From NCBI RefSeq assembly GCF_025989125.1, contig NZ_JAPDNR010000001.1:6002087-6066086 (forward strand): 64,000 nucleotides of DNA, written 5' to 3'. The notes beneath the pieces were generated by a model. The model was not told where the DNA came from. It worked only from the letters and a program-made list of their open reading frames with translations, and made no database searches. This document shows positions 8,607 to 17,926 of the stretch, in pieces (within the stretch, counting starts at the first letter, position 1; every line of letters begins with the position of its first letter). Position numbers and translations under genes: made by a program. This DNA is from Chitinophaga nivalis. Its GTDB lineage: Bacteria; Bacteroidota; Bacteroidia; Chitinophagales; Chitinophagaceae.

Positions 8607-10067
8607 ATGGCCAAGGAAACATCCGGATTTATCCCCGCCGGTATTCAGCTCAGCAAAACAAGCGATGTGCCGCTCTATATGCAGCTGTACACACAATTCA
8701 AAGACATGATTGCCCGCGGACAGTTACAACCCGGCGACCGCGTACCCTCCAGCCGTAATCTGGCGGCGGAGTTGGGAGTATCCCGCATTATTGTGAACCA
8801 GTGTTTTGAGCACCTCATCATGGAGGGTTATTTCGCCGGTAAAACAGGCGTAGGTACTTTCATTGCTGCCGTGCTGCCGGAACAACTCCTGCAGGTGTCA
8901 ACTGCCACCGCTCCTGCTCCGCCAACGGAACCCGCGCCGGCCTCGGCCTTCACCAGTAATCGCATCGCCGACAAACCATTTCAGATAGGGTTGCCTTCTC
9001 TCGACCGTTTCCCTTACCATACCTGGAATAAAGTAGCCGGCAACATCCTCAAAACCTTTAAACATTTTCACCTCGGCTATGAAGATACCCTGGGCTATGA
9101 TTCCCTGCGGAAAGCCATTGCCGCCTATCTGCGGCTGGCCCGGGGGGTCCGTTGCGACCCATCTCAGGTAGTAGTGGTTACCGGTTCCCAGCAAGGACTT
9201 CACCTGGTACTACAGCTCTTGCTGGAACCCGGCGATCATGTATGGATGGAAGATCCCGGCTATTACGGCATCAAGCTGGCACTACGACATGCCCGGATGA
9301 ATATCTGCCCGATTCCCGTGCAGTCCGACGGACTCGATATAGACTATGCCTTACAACACTACCCCACCGCCCGGATGGCCTACGTAACGCCTACTCATCA
9401 GTTTCCCCTGGGATGCAGGCTATCTGCCGAAAAGCGGCAACGCCTGCTGAACTGGGCCGCCGAAAACAACAGCTGGATTCTGGAAGATGACTACGACAGC
9501 GAATACCGTTACGAAGGCCGGCCTACTCCTTGTCTGCAAAGTGCAGATCAGCATGGCAGGGTTATCTATACCGGTACTTTCAGCAAAGTCATGTTCCCCG
9601 GGCTGCGCCTCGCCTATCTGGTATTGCCTTCTGCAGAACTGGTACAAAAGTGCAGCAGAATAAAAGAGGGCATCGACCGGCAATCTCCTGCCCTGGAGCA
9701 GTTCATCATGTGCGGCTTTATGGAGCAAGGCCATTTTATCCGGCATATTCATAAAATGCGATTACTATATGCAGAACGGCAACAGATACTGATTACCCTG
9801 CTCGAACAACACCTGCATGCCTACCTGGAAGTGGATCATATTCCGGCAGGGATGCACGTTGTATGCCGGCTAAAGCAACCTACCGATATCGCCCTGCTCA
9901 AGAAAGCACTCAAGGCCCGGCAGTTGCAAGTATCTTTTGTATCCACCTTTACGCTGGAACACCCGCAACCTCCTGCCCTGCTATTGGGCTTTCCGGCATT
10001 TTCTGCCTATAAACTGAAAACAGCTACCGCACAGCTACTGACCTGCTTTGAGCAGGCCACCGGATAG
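8607..10067 (+). CDS. MocR/PdxR-type regulator (GntR HTH fused to aminotransferase fold)
   Basis: The 486-residue protein starts with a GntR winged helix (residues about 18-80: MQLYTQFKDMIARGQLQPGDRVPSSR is the helix-turn-helix entry). It continues into a fold type I aminotransferase domain. PLP would bind Lys327 in TGTFSKVMFPG, with the supporting acidic pair in LEDDYDSEY. MocR proteins use PLP or an amino-acid adduct as effector and often regulate vitamin B6, GABA or taurine genes. The haloalkane dehalogenase gene follows 78 bases downstream on the same strand, so the two may be linked, but the target is unproven. Confidence 0.92.
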   Translation: MAKETSGFIPAGIQLSKTSDVPLYMQLYTQFKDMIARGQLQPGDRVPSSRNLAAELGVSRIIVNQCFEHLIMEGYFAGKTGVGTFIAAVLPEQLLQVSTATAPAPPTEPAPASAFTSNRIADKPFQIGLPSLDRFPYHTWNKVAGNILKTFKHFHLGYEDTLGYDSLRKAIAAYLRLARGVRCDPSQVVVVTGSQQGLHLVLQLLLEPGDHVWMEDPGYYGIKLALRHARMNICPIPVQSDGLDIDYALQHYPTARMAYVTPTHQFPLGCRLSAEKRQRLLNWAAENNSWILEDDYDSEYRYEGRPTPCLQSADQHGRVIYTGTFSKVMFPGLRLAYLVLPSAELVQKCSRIKEGIDRQSPALEQFIMCGFMEQGHFIRHIHKMRLLYAERQQILITLLEQHLHAYLEVDHIPAGMHVVCRLKQPTDIALLKKALKARQLQVSFVSTFTLEHPQPPALLLGFPAFSAYKLKTATAQLLTCFEQATG

Positions 10068-10081
10068 TGGTCTTATGGAAT

Positions 10082-10100
10082 CCGCTAAAATGGACCTAGG
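10082..10100 (+). promoter_or_regulatory. Possible MocR operator upstream of the dehalogenase
   Basis: The segment CCGCTAAAATGGACCTAGG shares CCGCTA and the core CTAGG(A/T)CC (reverse strand) with the sequence CCGCTAGGACCCAAT at 8582-8596, just before the MocR start. A shared motif before regulator and neighbour fits a regulator operator. It is short and may be chance. Confidence 0.3.
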
Positions 10101-10145
10101 CAGCTGTGTATCTACCCCCTAGTTTTGCTGCATAAACAGCACACT

Positions 10146-11042
10146 ATGCAAACGATCACCGCCAGCACGACTATTAGCCCGATTGATGAACTTTCCCGTA
10201 AGACCGTTTCCTGCCTCGATATTGACATGAGTTATGTAGATACCGGAGGTACGGGTGATCCAATCGTATTCCTGCATGGTAACCCCACCTCTTCTTATCT
10301 GTGGCGCAACATTATTCCCTGGCTTAGCCCCTACCGTCGTTGCCTGGCCCCCGACCTGGCAGGTATGGGACGATCAGGAAAATCACCGGATAAAAAATAC
10401 CATTTCACCGACCACGCTGCCTACCTGGATGCCTGGTTTGAAGCCCTCGGCTTAACAGCAAATATTACCCTGGTACTGCACGACTGGGGAAGTGCCCTGG
10501 GCTTTTACCGGGCTTTCCGGCACCCACATCAGATCAAAGCTATCGCCTATATGGAGGCTATCGTGCAACCGCGCCTGTGGAGCGATTTCCCGGCCGGCCG
10601 CGATACGATCTTCCGCTCTTTACGTTCTCCACAAGGGGAAACCATGATTATGAGAGATAACTTCTTTATTGAAACGGTGTTGCCCAAAAGCATTATCCGC
10701 ACGCTCAGTGAGGAAGAAATGAATGTGTACCGCTCGCCTTTTCAAGAGGCGGGCGACCGGCTACCCACCCTGCTATTTCCACGTGAACTGGCAATAGAAC
10801 AGGAACCTGCCCATATTGCTCACATTATTGAGCAATACGGGCAGTGGATGGCCGGCAATGATATACCCAAATTATTGATCAGTGCCGAACCCGGCGCCTT
10901 ACTGGTAGGACGGGCGCTCGATTGCTGCCGTACCTGGCCCAATCAGCAGGAGGTAACGGTAAAGGGTATACATTATATTCAGGAAGATAGTCCTAACGAA
11001 ATAGGCAAAGCACTCCAATATTTTGTACTGAACTATTGTTAG
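10146..11042 (+). CDS. Haloalkane dehalogenase
   Basis: The 298-residue alpha/beta hydrolase matches subfamily II haloalkane dehalogenases, which hydrolyse carbon-halogen bonds to alcohol and halide in the cytoplasm. The nucleophile is Asp113 in LHDWGS, the halide-binding residues Asn46 (HGNPTSSYLWR) and Trp114 are present, the catalytic acid is probably Glu137 (AYMEAIV), and the base His276 (KGIHYIQED). The start at 10146 is preferred over 10125 because MQTITAS fits family length. No signal peptide is present. It follows the MocR gene and has a terminator about 115 bases downstream. Related esterases are less likely because the halide-binding pair is intact. Confidence 0.88.
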   Translation: MQTITASTTISPIDELSRKTVSCLDIDMSYVDTGGTGDPIVFLHGNPTSSYLWRNIIPWLSPYRRCLAPDLAGMGRSGKSPDKKYHFTDHAAYLDAWFEALGLTANITLVLHDWGSALGFYRAFRHPHQIKAIAYMEAIVQPRLWSDFPAGRDTIFRSLRSPQGETMIMRDNFFIETVLPKSIIRTLSEEEMNVYRSPFQEAGDRLPTLLFPRELAIEQEPAHIAHIIEQYGQWMAGNDIPKLLISAEPGALLVGRALDCCRTWPNQQEVTVKGIHYIQEDSPNEIGKALQYFVLNYC

Positions 11043-11575
11043 CGAATACACTTGACACCATATCTTATCTGCTGCCGGTAACCGGGGTTAAGCGACCTAT
11101 AGGCTTCGGATAGCGCACCGGCAGCCCTTCTCCGGATGTTATGTTCCGGTATTAAGAGACCCGCTCGAGGAGCGGGTTTTCTTATTTAGCGACCGGTTCT
11201 CATATTGACCACGATTTTGCATTATTTATATCACTTTAATATCAGTGGTGCCATAATCGATGGTGTACATACTTTCAGTCCTTACTCCTGCCGGTAAATA
11301 GTCATTGCTTAAAACATTCGTTATTATTCCTGTCATCATTGAACACTATAAGTTTTACGCTGACTGATTACCGTCAGGTTGTAATCTAATCAGGTAGTTT
11401 AAAATATCTGCCAAAAAAAATATTCTCCTGTACTCGTTTTAACATTTCAATGCTGTACACTACATTTTTCACACCTGCATTTGTATAGCGCAGTTAAGGA
11501 CTACATTTAATGCTTATAGCATGGTAATATCCCCACTGACGACATTACATTTTTATTCTCCTACAACCCAAAATC
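11043..11575. other. Intergenic region, 533 bases
   Basis: Apart from the terminator at 11159-11177 nothing coding was recognised. The right half is AT-rich and would hold the promoter of the T9SS gene at 11576, but no exact TAnnTTTG box was picked out. Confidence 0.4.
11159..11183 (+). terminator. Rho-independent terminator after the dehalogenase
   Basis: ACCCGCTC pairs perfectly with GAGCGGGT around GAG, followed by TTTCTTATTT. It is the first strong hairpin downstream of the dehalogenase. Confidence 0.8.
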
Positions 11576-13720
11576 ATGATTAAATTTTACGCCCTGATAT
11601 GCATGGTCATTATTACCATGTCTTTATCTTCTAACAGACTGCTGGCACAGGTATATGCCAATAGTCAGACCAACGGTGTTACCGGTCTTTGTTTGTTATG
11701 TAATATAAGTAGTCCAGACAACGCCATCAACAATACTAATCTGGATGACTACACTACATTTAACCTGACAGCTGGTTTACTTGGTGTTACTGTTTATCAG
11801 ACATTAATATTTCCTTCACAAAGTACAGCTACCTGCGATTCATTGATTATTGGTATTGGCAGTGGAAACGCGCTTCTTTCCGTCAATCTGCTGGGAGGCG
11901 TCAGCGTACAAACCTTTAATGGGACTACCGCTAACAACGATCTCCAAATCATTAATACCAATATACTCAGACTACTGCAGACTACTAATAAAGCTCAGAT
12001 AATACTTAAACCACAGCAGGCATTTGATCGTGTAAAGATAACGTTGAGCAGCAGCCTACTGGGGGTATTAAGTTCCTTTCAGCTTTATTATGCTTACCGC
12101 AAACCCGCTGTACCTGCTCCTAATGGAACAGACAGTTTAAATATTTGTCAGAACGAAACCGCCATTGTTACAGCTACCGCGGTAGCTGGTGCCACAGTCA
12201 GATGGTATAGTGCCGCTATTGGTGGTACTTTATTATCGACCGGAAATACTTATACCGTCACTCCATCTGTTACCACTACTTATTTTGCGGAAGCTGAAAT
12301 CGGTGGTTGCAAAAGTTTGCGCAAACCGGTAAAAGTAATCGTAAATCCCAAACCGGCTAAACCGGTATACACTGTTCCTTCCATTATTACCTGTGGCAAT
12401 ACCCCTATAACAGTATCCAACCATCAACCTAATATAAACTATAACATACGGGTGAGATATACCAGTCTTGCTGGTACTTTACTGGATACATCCTATGCGA
12501 TAATTAATACAGGGAAATTTATTGTACCGGATATCAATGCCCCCACCCATTCCCAGGCAACAGTATGGGTACAGGCGGTAAACAGTTTAACCGGCTGTAA
12601 ATCCGATAGTGTACAAATGTCATTTGTATATGGCGGCCATGCCACTTTACCACGCGTAAGAGCGGATAGCATTACTATTTGTAAATTTGACAGTACTACC
12701 TTACAAGCCTTTATCCCCAATGAAAGCGACATAACTTTCCGTTGGTATGATGCACCTACGGCTGGTCATTTACTATATACAGGTCCTGACTACCGGGTTA
12801 GTCCCCAGGTGACTACCACCTATTATGTGAGTGCTGCATTTGCCTGTGAATATCCTGTGAGGAAGGCGGCAAAAGTTATTGTAAAGCAACAACCTAACCC
12901 CATTTACAGCGTTCCTCAAGGTATATTATGTTCTGTTAATCCCATATTGATACAAAATCATCAGGCTGGCCTGAACTACAACGTAAGGCTCAAAGGCATT
13001 CCTTTTTCCCGTGATCCGCTGGATACCTCTTACGTAGTGCTTAATAGTAACAGTATTGCAATTCCTCCTATTTACTTCTATGTGCCGGCACTGGTAGACA
13101 TCTATATTCAGGCAGTAAATCCCCTTACCGGCTGCAGGTCTGATAGTATCCATCAAACATTTACTATAGGCGGATCGGCCAGCTTGCCCGAGGTAGATAG
13201 AGACAGTATCACCCTTTGTAAGAATGATAGTATTACATTACATGCTTTTATTCCAAATGAAACCTATGCTATTTTTCGCTGGTATGACATGCCATTGGGA
13301 GGTAATCTGCTATTCACAGGTGGTGACTTTAAAATAAGTCCGGCCAGTACCAAGACTTACTATGTAACGGCAGCATTTGAATGTGAAAACCCCAGGCGCC
13401 GGCCAGTAAAAGTAATAGTAGTACCATGCAATCAACAAATAACGCCGCGTTCGACCGATAAAAATGGATCCGCGGTTATTGGTCTGCAGTCACTACAGGT
13501 ATACCCTAACCCTACAAACGGAGAAATCAGGTTTACAACAGACAAAGATCTTGCAGGAGGCCTGATTGTTATAAAAGACTTAAATGGCAGGGAAGTACAC
13601 AGAGAGATATTAAGAAGGAATGGATTAGTCCTGTCGAAACACATGGCTACGGGGCTTTATTTTTTCCGGATACTTACCACTAAAGCAACATATGCAGGTA
13701 GTATATTGCTACAGCAGTAG
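11576..13720 (+). CDS. Type IX-secreted protein with three Ig-like domains
   Basis: The 714-residue protein has a signal peptide ending in LLAQ and an N-terminal domain (about 25-175) shared with the protein at 14361. Three Ig-like domains of the CHU_C-associated type follow, each with a (F/V)RWY motif and a TYYV or TYFA strand. They alternate with two copies of an unrecognised module recognisable by YxVPxxxxC and NHQ. The C-terminal 75 residues are a type IX sorting domain (VYPNPTNGEIRF, then GLYFFRIL), which directs export and surface anchoring. It is probably a surface adhesin or structural protein. No catalytic domain is visible. Confidence 0.85.
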   Translation: MIKFYALICMVIITMSLSSNRLLAQVYANSQTNGVTGLCLLCNISSPDNAINNTNLDDYTTFNLTAGLLGVTVYQTLIFPSQSTATCDSLIIGIGSGNALLSVNLLGGVSVQTFNGTTANNDLQIINTNILRLLQTTNKAQIILKPQQAFDRVKITLSSSLLGVLSSFQLYYAYRKPAVPAPNGTDSLNICQNETAIVTATAVAGATVRWYSAAIGGTLLSTGNTYTVTPSVTTTYFAEAEIGGCKSLRKPVKVIVNPKPAKPVYTVPSIITCGNTPITVSNHQPNINYNIRVRYTSLAGTLLDTSYAIINTGKFIVPDINAPTHSQATVWVQAVNSLTGCKSDSVQMSFVYGGHATLPRVRADSITICKFDSTTLQAFIPNESDITFRWYDAPTAGHLLYTGPDYRVSPQVTTTYYVSAAFACEYPVRKAAKVIVKQQPNPIYSVPQGILCSVNPILIQNHQAGLNYNVRLKGIPFSRDPLDTSYVVLNSNSIAIPPIYFYVPALVDIYIQAVNPLTGCRSDSIHQTFTIGGSASLPEVDRDSITLCKNDSITLHAFIPNETYAIFRWYDMPLGGNLLFTGGDFKISPASTKTYYVTAAFECENPRRRPVKVIVVPCNQQITPRSTDKNGSAVIGLQSLQVYPNPTNGEIRFTTDKDLAGGLIVIKDLNGREVHREILRRNGLVLSKHMATGLYFFRILTTKATYAGSILLQQ

Positions 13721-14360
13721 TCGTAGACATATGCCACTATAAGAGCCGGACCTGATTATCGTTATTGTCGGGGAATAATTTCTGTCAGAAAATATTCTCC
13801 GACAATGATGATACCCTTATCTCTTTTAAACCGCCCGAACTTTCGCCCTTCTATATTTAAATCTGTTTGTTTTACATCTAGCGGACAAAGACAAAAAGAA
13901 GCTAGTTTATCGCTTGTTGGAACCTCCTCCTCCTATTATTCCTATCTATAAAAAAGGGACCGCGTTATCGCTCGCCATTGTGGAAATGTTTCCACCCGAC
14001 ATATGGGCATACGCAGTCAGTAAAAACTGGCTGGAAAAACGCATCCATATCAGGAATTTCATCAAAACACCTGCCTCTATCTGGATATGTGCTTCATGCA
14101 TAAGATGCGACTATGATTCATTTTAAAATAGTGTCAACATAAAAAACAATCCATTCGTTAAATAATTAATCTGACACCTGCAGGCAATATTACAACCGCC
14201 ATAAAACTTTTGTGACAGCATACCAGCTGTCATCTTTCTTCAAGCCATCCCTCCGATCTTTGTTATTGAATTAATGACCCGGTAGCATTCAGTTATATAA
14301 CGCCACAACAAAGACAACCTCACCCCTGATACTTTTCAACATAACGCTAATATATTACCT
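13721..14360. other. Intergenic region, 640 bases
   Basis: It contains the imperfect hairpin at 13764-13806. A 70-codon frame from a TTG at 13914 has a proline run and no recognisable domain, so it is not called. No promoter box was identified before the gene at 14361. Confidence 0.4.
13764..13806. terminator. Stem-loop after the Ig-like T9SS gene
   Basis: ATTGTCGGGGAATA pairs with TATTCTCCGACAAT (14 pairs, one G-U) around a 15-base loop, 43 bases past the stop at 13720. No T-run follows directly, so factor-independent termination is uncertain. Confidence 0.5.
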
Positions 14361-15815
14361 ATGAAAAACCTTTCTGGTGCGTTACAACACCGGTCATTAT
14401 CCTTCCTGCTGGCTTGCAGTATTTTCTTTTCAAACCATCTGATCACGCAGGCACAGGTTAAAACATATGCCAACAGCGAAACCCATCAAACAACATTTCC
14501 GTGTGTACTGTGCAGTGTACAAAATCCCAGCAATTCCGTAGGTAATAATGAGCAGGATTACGCAACACTTCATATTACAGCTGGTTTAGGAGGCAGTGTA
14601 TCACAAACACTTTCTTTCCCGGCAGCAGTAGACAGCAGCTTTATAGTGTTGGGTATTGGCAGCAACAGTAGTGTGTTATCGCTGAATTTGCTGGGTGGGG
14701 CTACTGCAGAAACTTTTTTAGGCAACATATCCAATAATGACACCAAAGTAATTGATAGCGTAGGCCTACATCTGCTGGCGGATTCCAGTAAGGCGACCGT
14801 CATACTTTTCAAGTCTAAACCTTTCGACCGGGTGAAGATCACGCTAAAGACTTCACTAATAGGATTATTAGAGAACTTGCGTTTATATTACGCCTATCAT
14901 ACTAAATCAATAAGTAGCTGCGGGTATATGCCCCCCTCTCCACTGGCATGGTATCCCTTCAACGGCAATTTCAATGATTCTACGCCGCACCGGTATGATG
15001 GCAGGAGTACAGATCAATTTTTCACTGCTGGTGTATGCAAGCAGGCATTTGGTCCGATGGGTAGCATGGATCGGTATAGGTTTCCTGTTCTATCAAACGC
15101 AGTTACTGTATCTTTCTGGATTAAGGATTCAAAAGCAGGCGCAAACCTGGAATCCAAGCTGTATATAGGCCCACTGTTATTTTTCTTCTTTCACAACAGC
15201 TCTACCTCACAACCTTATTGTCGCCTCTTAGCTGCTATTGATCAAAGCGTGGCATTCTTTAGGGAATTTGATATAGACACTACCTTTAAACAAATAACTG
15301 TTACCTATGCCAACAGCAACCGCACCCTCTCCTTATATCTAAATGCACAATTAGTCAGAAGCAGTTATGTACCTCCCTTAGATATAGCCGAAGGCATTTT
15401 TATAATTCCCGGCTTCAACATAATAGATGAGCTGATTATCTATGACCGCGCATTGGACAAAGAAGAAGTTAACGCCTTATATTATTCTTATACCCAATCG
15501 ATTGCCTCACCACTCTTGCGACAACAGACTGTTGATAATGCCCCGATATCGAAATATGCAGCAAATATCTCCACCGCACAGTCATTAGATTTCTATCCCA
15601 ACCCTACTACCGGTATCATTCAGATAAGTAGCAAAGCAGATCTTAACGGTGGCATTCTTACTATTAGCAACCTGGCAGGGAAGGTGCTATATCAGACTAT
15701 TACAACTACCAACAATATACAGCTCCCGGCATTCCTGCCTACAGGCACTTACCTGATACGACTGCAAACAAAAGATAAAAAAATGCATACAGGAAAGATA
15801 GTGCTAAACAGGTGA
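14361..15815 (+). CDS. Type IX-secreted protein with LamG-like domain
   Basis: The 484-residue protein has a signal peptide (ending near QAQ) and an N-terminal domain (about 33-180) clearly homologous to that of the protein at 11576, e.g. the shared NLLGG and FDRVKITL. Residues about 190-375 look like a LamG / concanavalin-type lectin fold: LAWYPFNGNFNDST at its start, VTVSFWIKDS, then DELIIYDRALDKEEVNALY at its end. A type IX sorting domain follows (FYPNPTTGIIQISS). The gene was probably formed by duplicating the neighbour's head onto a different middle domain. A surface glycan-binding role is plausible. Confidence 0.82.
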   Translation: MKNLSGALQHRSLSFLLACSIFFSNHLITQAQVKTYANSETHQTTFPCVLCSVQNPSNSVGNNEQDYATLHITAGLGGSVSQTLSFPAAVDSSFIVLGIGSNSSVLSLNLLGGATAETFLGNISNNDTKVIDSVGLHLLADSSKATVILFKSKPFDRVKITLKTSLIGLLENLRLYYAYHTKSISSCGYMPPSPLAWYPFNGNFNDSTPHRYDGRSTDQFFTAGVCKQAFGPMGSMDRYRFPVLSNAVTVSFWIKDSKAGANLESKLYIGPLLFFFFHNSSTSQPYCRLLAAIDQSVAFFREFDIDTTFKQITVTYANSNRTLSLYLNAQLVRSSYVPPLDIAEGIFIIPGFNIIDELIIYDRALDKEEVNALYYSYTQSIASPLLRQQTVDNAPISKYAANISTAQSLDFYPNPTTGIIQISSKADLNGGILTISNLAGKVLYQTITTTNNIQLPAFLPTGTYLIRLQTKDKKMHTGKIVLNR

Positions 15816-15840
15816 TGATGATTTCATAAAAATTATACTT

Positions 15841-15882
15841 TAAGCAATCATTGCCCATGATCACATGGGCAATGATTGCTTA
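15841..15882. terminator. Perfect 19-bp stem-loop between convergent genes
   Basis: TAAGCAATCATTGCCCATG pairs with its exact complement around an ATCA loop. It lies between the convergent genes ending at 15815 and 15999. There is no long T-run, but position and stability suggest a bidirectional terminator. Confidence 0.75.
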
Positions 15883-15998
15883 GTCAGATTACGTACTAAT
15901 CGGATAACAAGCAGGCAATCATTCACTCAATGAAAACACTTCTATTATTTATAAACTAAAATTGCCCGAAGGATTCTCTCCTAAACTGAAAAAGATGC

Positions 15999-16559
15999 TT
16001 AAGATCCCGGCACCGGCTTTAATGTTTTCAGATCAAATAGCAGGATGTCATGTTTATCATCCTCATCATACTTGCCATTGGCATTGACATCATAATAACC
16101 CGTAATGGTAAGCGTACCCACATACCGGTTCAATACCCAGGTTCTTACAAAGAAACTGCCCGCTGACAGGGCAATTTTCTCCCGGCCATCCGGAGAGAGT
16201 AAGACCATTTTCCGGGGGCGATCCCGTAAGTCAAATAGTTTCTTGTCATTCTCCTGATGATCTGTCCTAATGGTCACCAATATCCGGTTAATATGCAAGC
16301 TATCTAATCGGATATGTTCTATTTTTTCAAAATGGGTGTCTTTAGAGAATTCGACTTGTATTTTTTCGTGATTAGTCGTATTGATAAAAAGCAGATGATG
16401 ATTCGCTACTGCTTTTTTACTCCAGTCTTCAAAGGTGGCCAACACATATGGGGTACCTTCAATTTCTTTCAGTTGATTGTAGGCTATCAGGTGATTGGAC
16501 TTTTGTGCAGATACCGAAATAGTTAGTAAAGTCAGGTATAAAAGGAGGATGTGTTTCAT
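15999..16559 (-). CDS. Exported hypothetical protein with EF-hand-like loop
   Basis: The 186-residue product begins with a clear signal peptide (MKHILLLYLTLLTISVSAQ). No known domain was recognised, but near the C-terminus DVNANGKYDEDDKHDI has the alternating acidic pattern of a calcium-binding EF-hand or dockerin-type loop, as often found in secreted Bacteroidota proteins. The rest appears beta-rich. It is monocistronic, convergent with the LamG gene. The function is unknown. Confidence 0.65.
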   Translation of the reverse strand: MKHILLLYLTLLTISVSAQKSNHLIAYNQLKEIEGTPYVLATFEDWSKKAVANHHLLFINTTNHEKIQVEFSKDTHFEKIEHIRLDSLHINRILVTIRTDHQENDKKLFDLRDRPRKMVLLSPDGREKIALSAGSFFVRTWVLNRYVGTLTITGYYDVNANGKYDEDDKHDILLFDLKTLKPVPGS

Positions 16560-17008
16560 TGTATAGCAGTTGTGTTGTTATCAGGATAAGTATATTTATA
16601 TAGCTAATAAATATAGGAAAATTTGCAGAACAGGCTTCCTTTTTTCCATACCGGTATCTTACATTTACAACAACTCAAAATAACGACAGGCTGCTACCGA
16701 AACATAGCTATATATTCCCTATTTCCGAAAACGCCAACGTTTATTTCACTAAAAGATATGATACCAGGTTAATAGTAATCATCACCCTAAATTCCCATCA
16801 ATACGGCACCATTTGGCTTATTCCTATGCGCAACACAGATGATATCAAAATCCTCTAAATGAGATTCACTCTTCTTTCCGGAAACTCAAACGAATGACTT
16901 ACCTGTTTGGCTAATGATTATGACTATTCGCACATAAATACATATAAGTATTTTGCTGCCTGATTTTTCACATCATTCAATTTCTTCTTCACCTATAAAA
17001 TATATGTT
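16560..17008. other. Intergenic region, 449 bases
   Basis: AT-rich sequence between divergent genes. It must contain promoters for the hypothetical protein (minus) and the first 90-residue protein (plus), but no confident box or structure was recognised. Confidence 0.4.
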
Positions 17009-17281
17009 ATGAAAAAAACAAAAATAAGTTTGATAATATTACTTTTTGTAGCACTTATCAGTGGAACACTGGGGTTTAAACTCGTAGGAGCAAATCCTCC
17101 GGAAAGTCTTTTTTATGTCAATAAAAGTGGGCAGCTATTCCACGTAACAAACTGTACAAGAGTACCTACAGGTAAAATATGTGTGCGCCCTGCTGGTTTT
17201 TCAAAGGGTTTTTACACTACCTCCATCACAACCTCCACTACTCCAACTTTTTCTATTATATACGGCGCTAATGCACAGTAA
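17009..17281 (+). CDS. Small exported protein, copy 1 (DUF6520-like?)
   Basis: The 90-residue product has a hydrophobic signal segment (LIILLFVALISGTLGFKLVGA), then a short mature part with the motif CTRVPTGKIC, an STTPTF stretch and the ending IYGANAQ. It is the first of two tandem paralogues of identical length. The layout resembles small Bacteroidota exported proteins annotated as DUF6520, but I hold that loosely. The two conserved cysteines could form a disulfide after export. No processing enzyme is adjacent. The function is unknown. Confidence 0.65.
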   Translation: MKKTKISLIILLFVALISGTLGFKLVGANPPESLFYVNKSGQLFHVTNCTRVPTGKICVRPAGFSKGFYTTSITTSTTPTFSIIYGANAQ

Positions 17282-17509
17282 TAGGCATAATCCGATAAAT
17301 TCCCTCAAAAAAAGAATTAAGATGCCATCTACAATACGGTATCTTTTGTCGTAAAAATGATATAGACAATCCTGAATACGAAATCGGATACAAGGTATAA
17401 AACTGACAACAAAAACATAGTACTGTCGGAAGTTGGAATAGTGGATACCACAAATCATGTTACTAATCGACGCCGTTGTACTTTTCTTTTCTCATTAAAA
17501 ACATATGTT

Positions 17510-17782
17510 ATGAAAAAAACAAAAAAAAGTTTGATAATATTACTTTTTGTAGCACTTATCAGCGGAGCAATGGGATTTAAACTAGTGGGTGCAAATCCTG
17601 CGGAGTCACTTTTTTATAGGAATAAGGAGGGTAAGATAGTAGCAATACCACATTGTACAAGAGTAGTTACAGGTCCATTATGTGCAACTCCCACCGACTT
17701 TTCAAAGGGTTATTATACGACATCTATCACAACCCCCACTACGCTAACTTATCCCAGGATATACGCCGCCAATGCACAATAA
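17510..17782 (+). CDS. Small exported protein, copy 2 (DUF6520-like?)
   Basis: This is a tandem paralogue of the gene at 17009: also 90 residues, with a nearly identical signal segment and the motif CTRVVTGPLC, ending IYAANAQ. The start at 17510 is preferred over an upstream in-frame ATG at 17441 because it aligns exactly with copy 1, and the bases before both ATGs are alike (ATATGTTATGAAAAAAAC in each). Divergence is concentrated between the signal segment and the first cysteine. The pair is closed by a terminator hairpin. The function is unknown. Confidence 0.65.
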   Translation: MKKTKKSLIILLFVALISGAMGFKLVGANPAESLFYRNKEGKIVAIPHCTRVVTGPLCATPTDFSKGYYTTSITTPTTLTYPRIYAANAQ

Positions 17783-17868
17783 CCAACATTGCGCAATAAA
17801 AATCATCTCAATTACAAATTAAGATCCTGAGTTGTATTGAGAAGATAGTAATTCGTATCAAAGTACTG

Positions 17869-17912
17869 AACCAAAGTGACTATCGCTTGCTTTTGACATG
17901 GCCACTTTGGTT
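17869..17912. terminator. Stem-loop between convergent genes
   Basis: AACCAAAGTG pairs with CACTTTGGTT (ten pairs) across a 24-base loop between the second 90-residue gene and the convergent lipoprotein gene, followed by TTATCTGTCTTT. Confidence 0.55.
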
Positions 17913-17926
17913 TATCTGTCTTTGCA

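Noticed and set aside
13914..14126. 70-codon frame starting with TTG
   Set aside because: No signal, domain or codon pattern; proline-rich start and a tail that reads like intergenic sequence.
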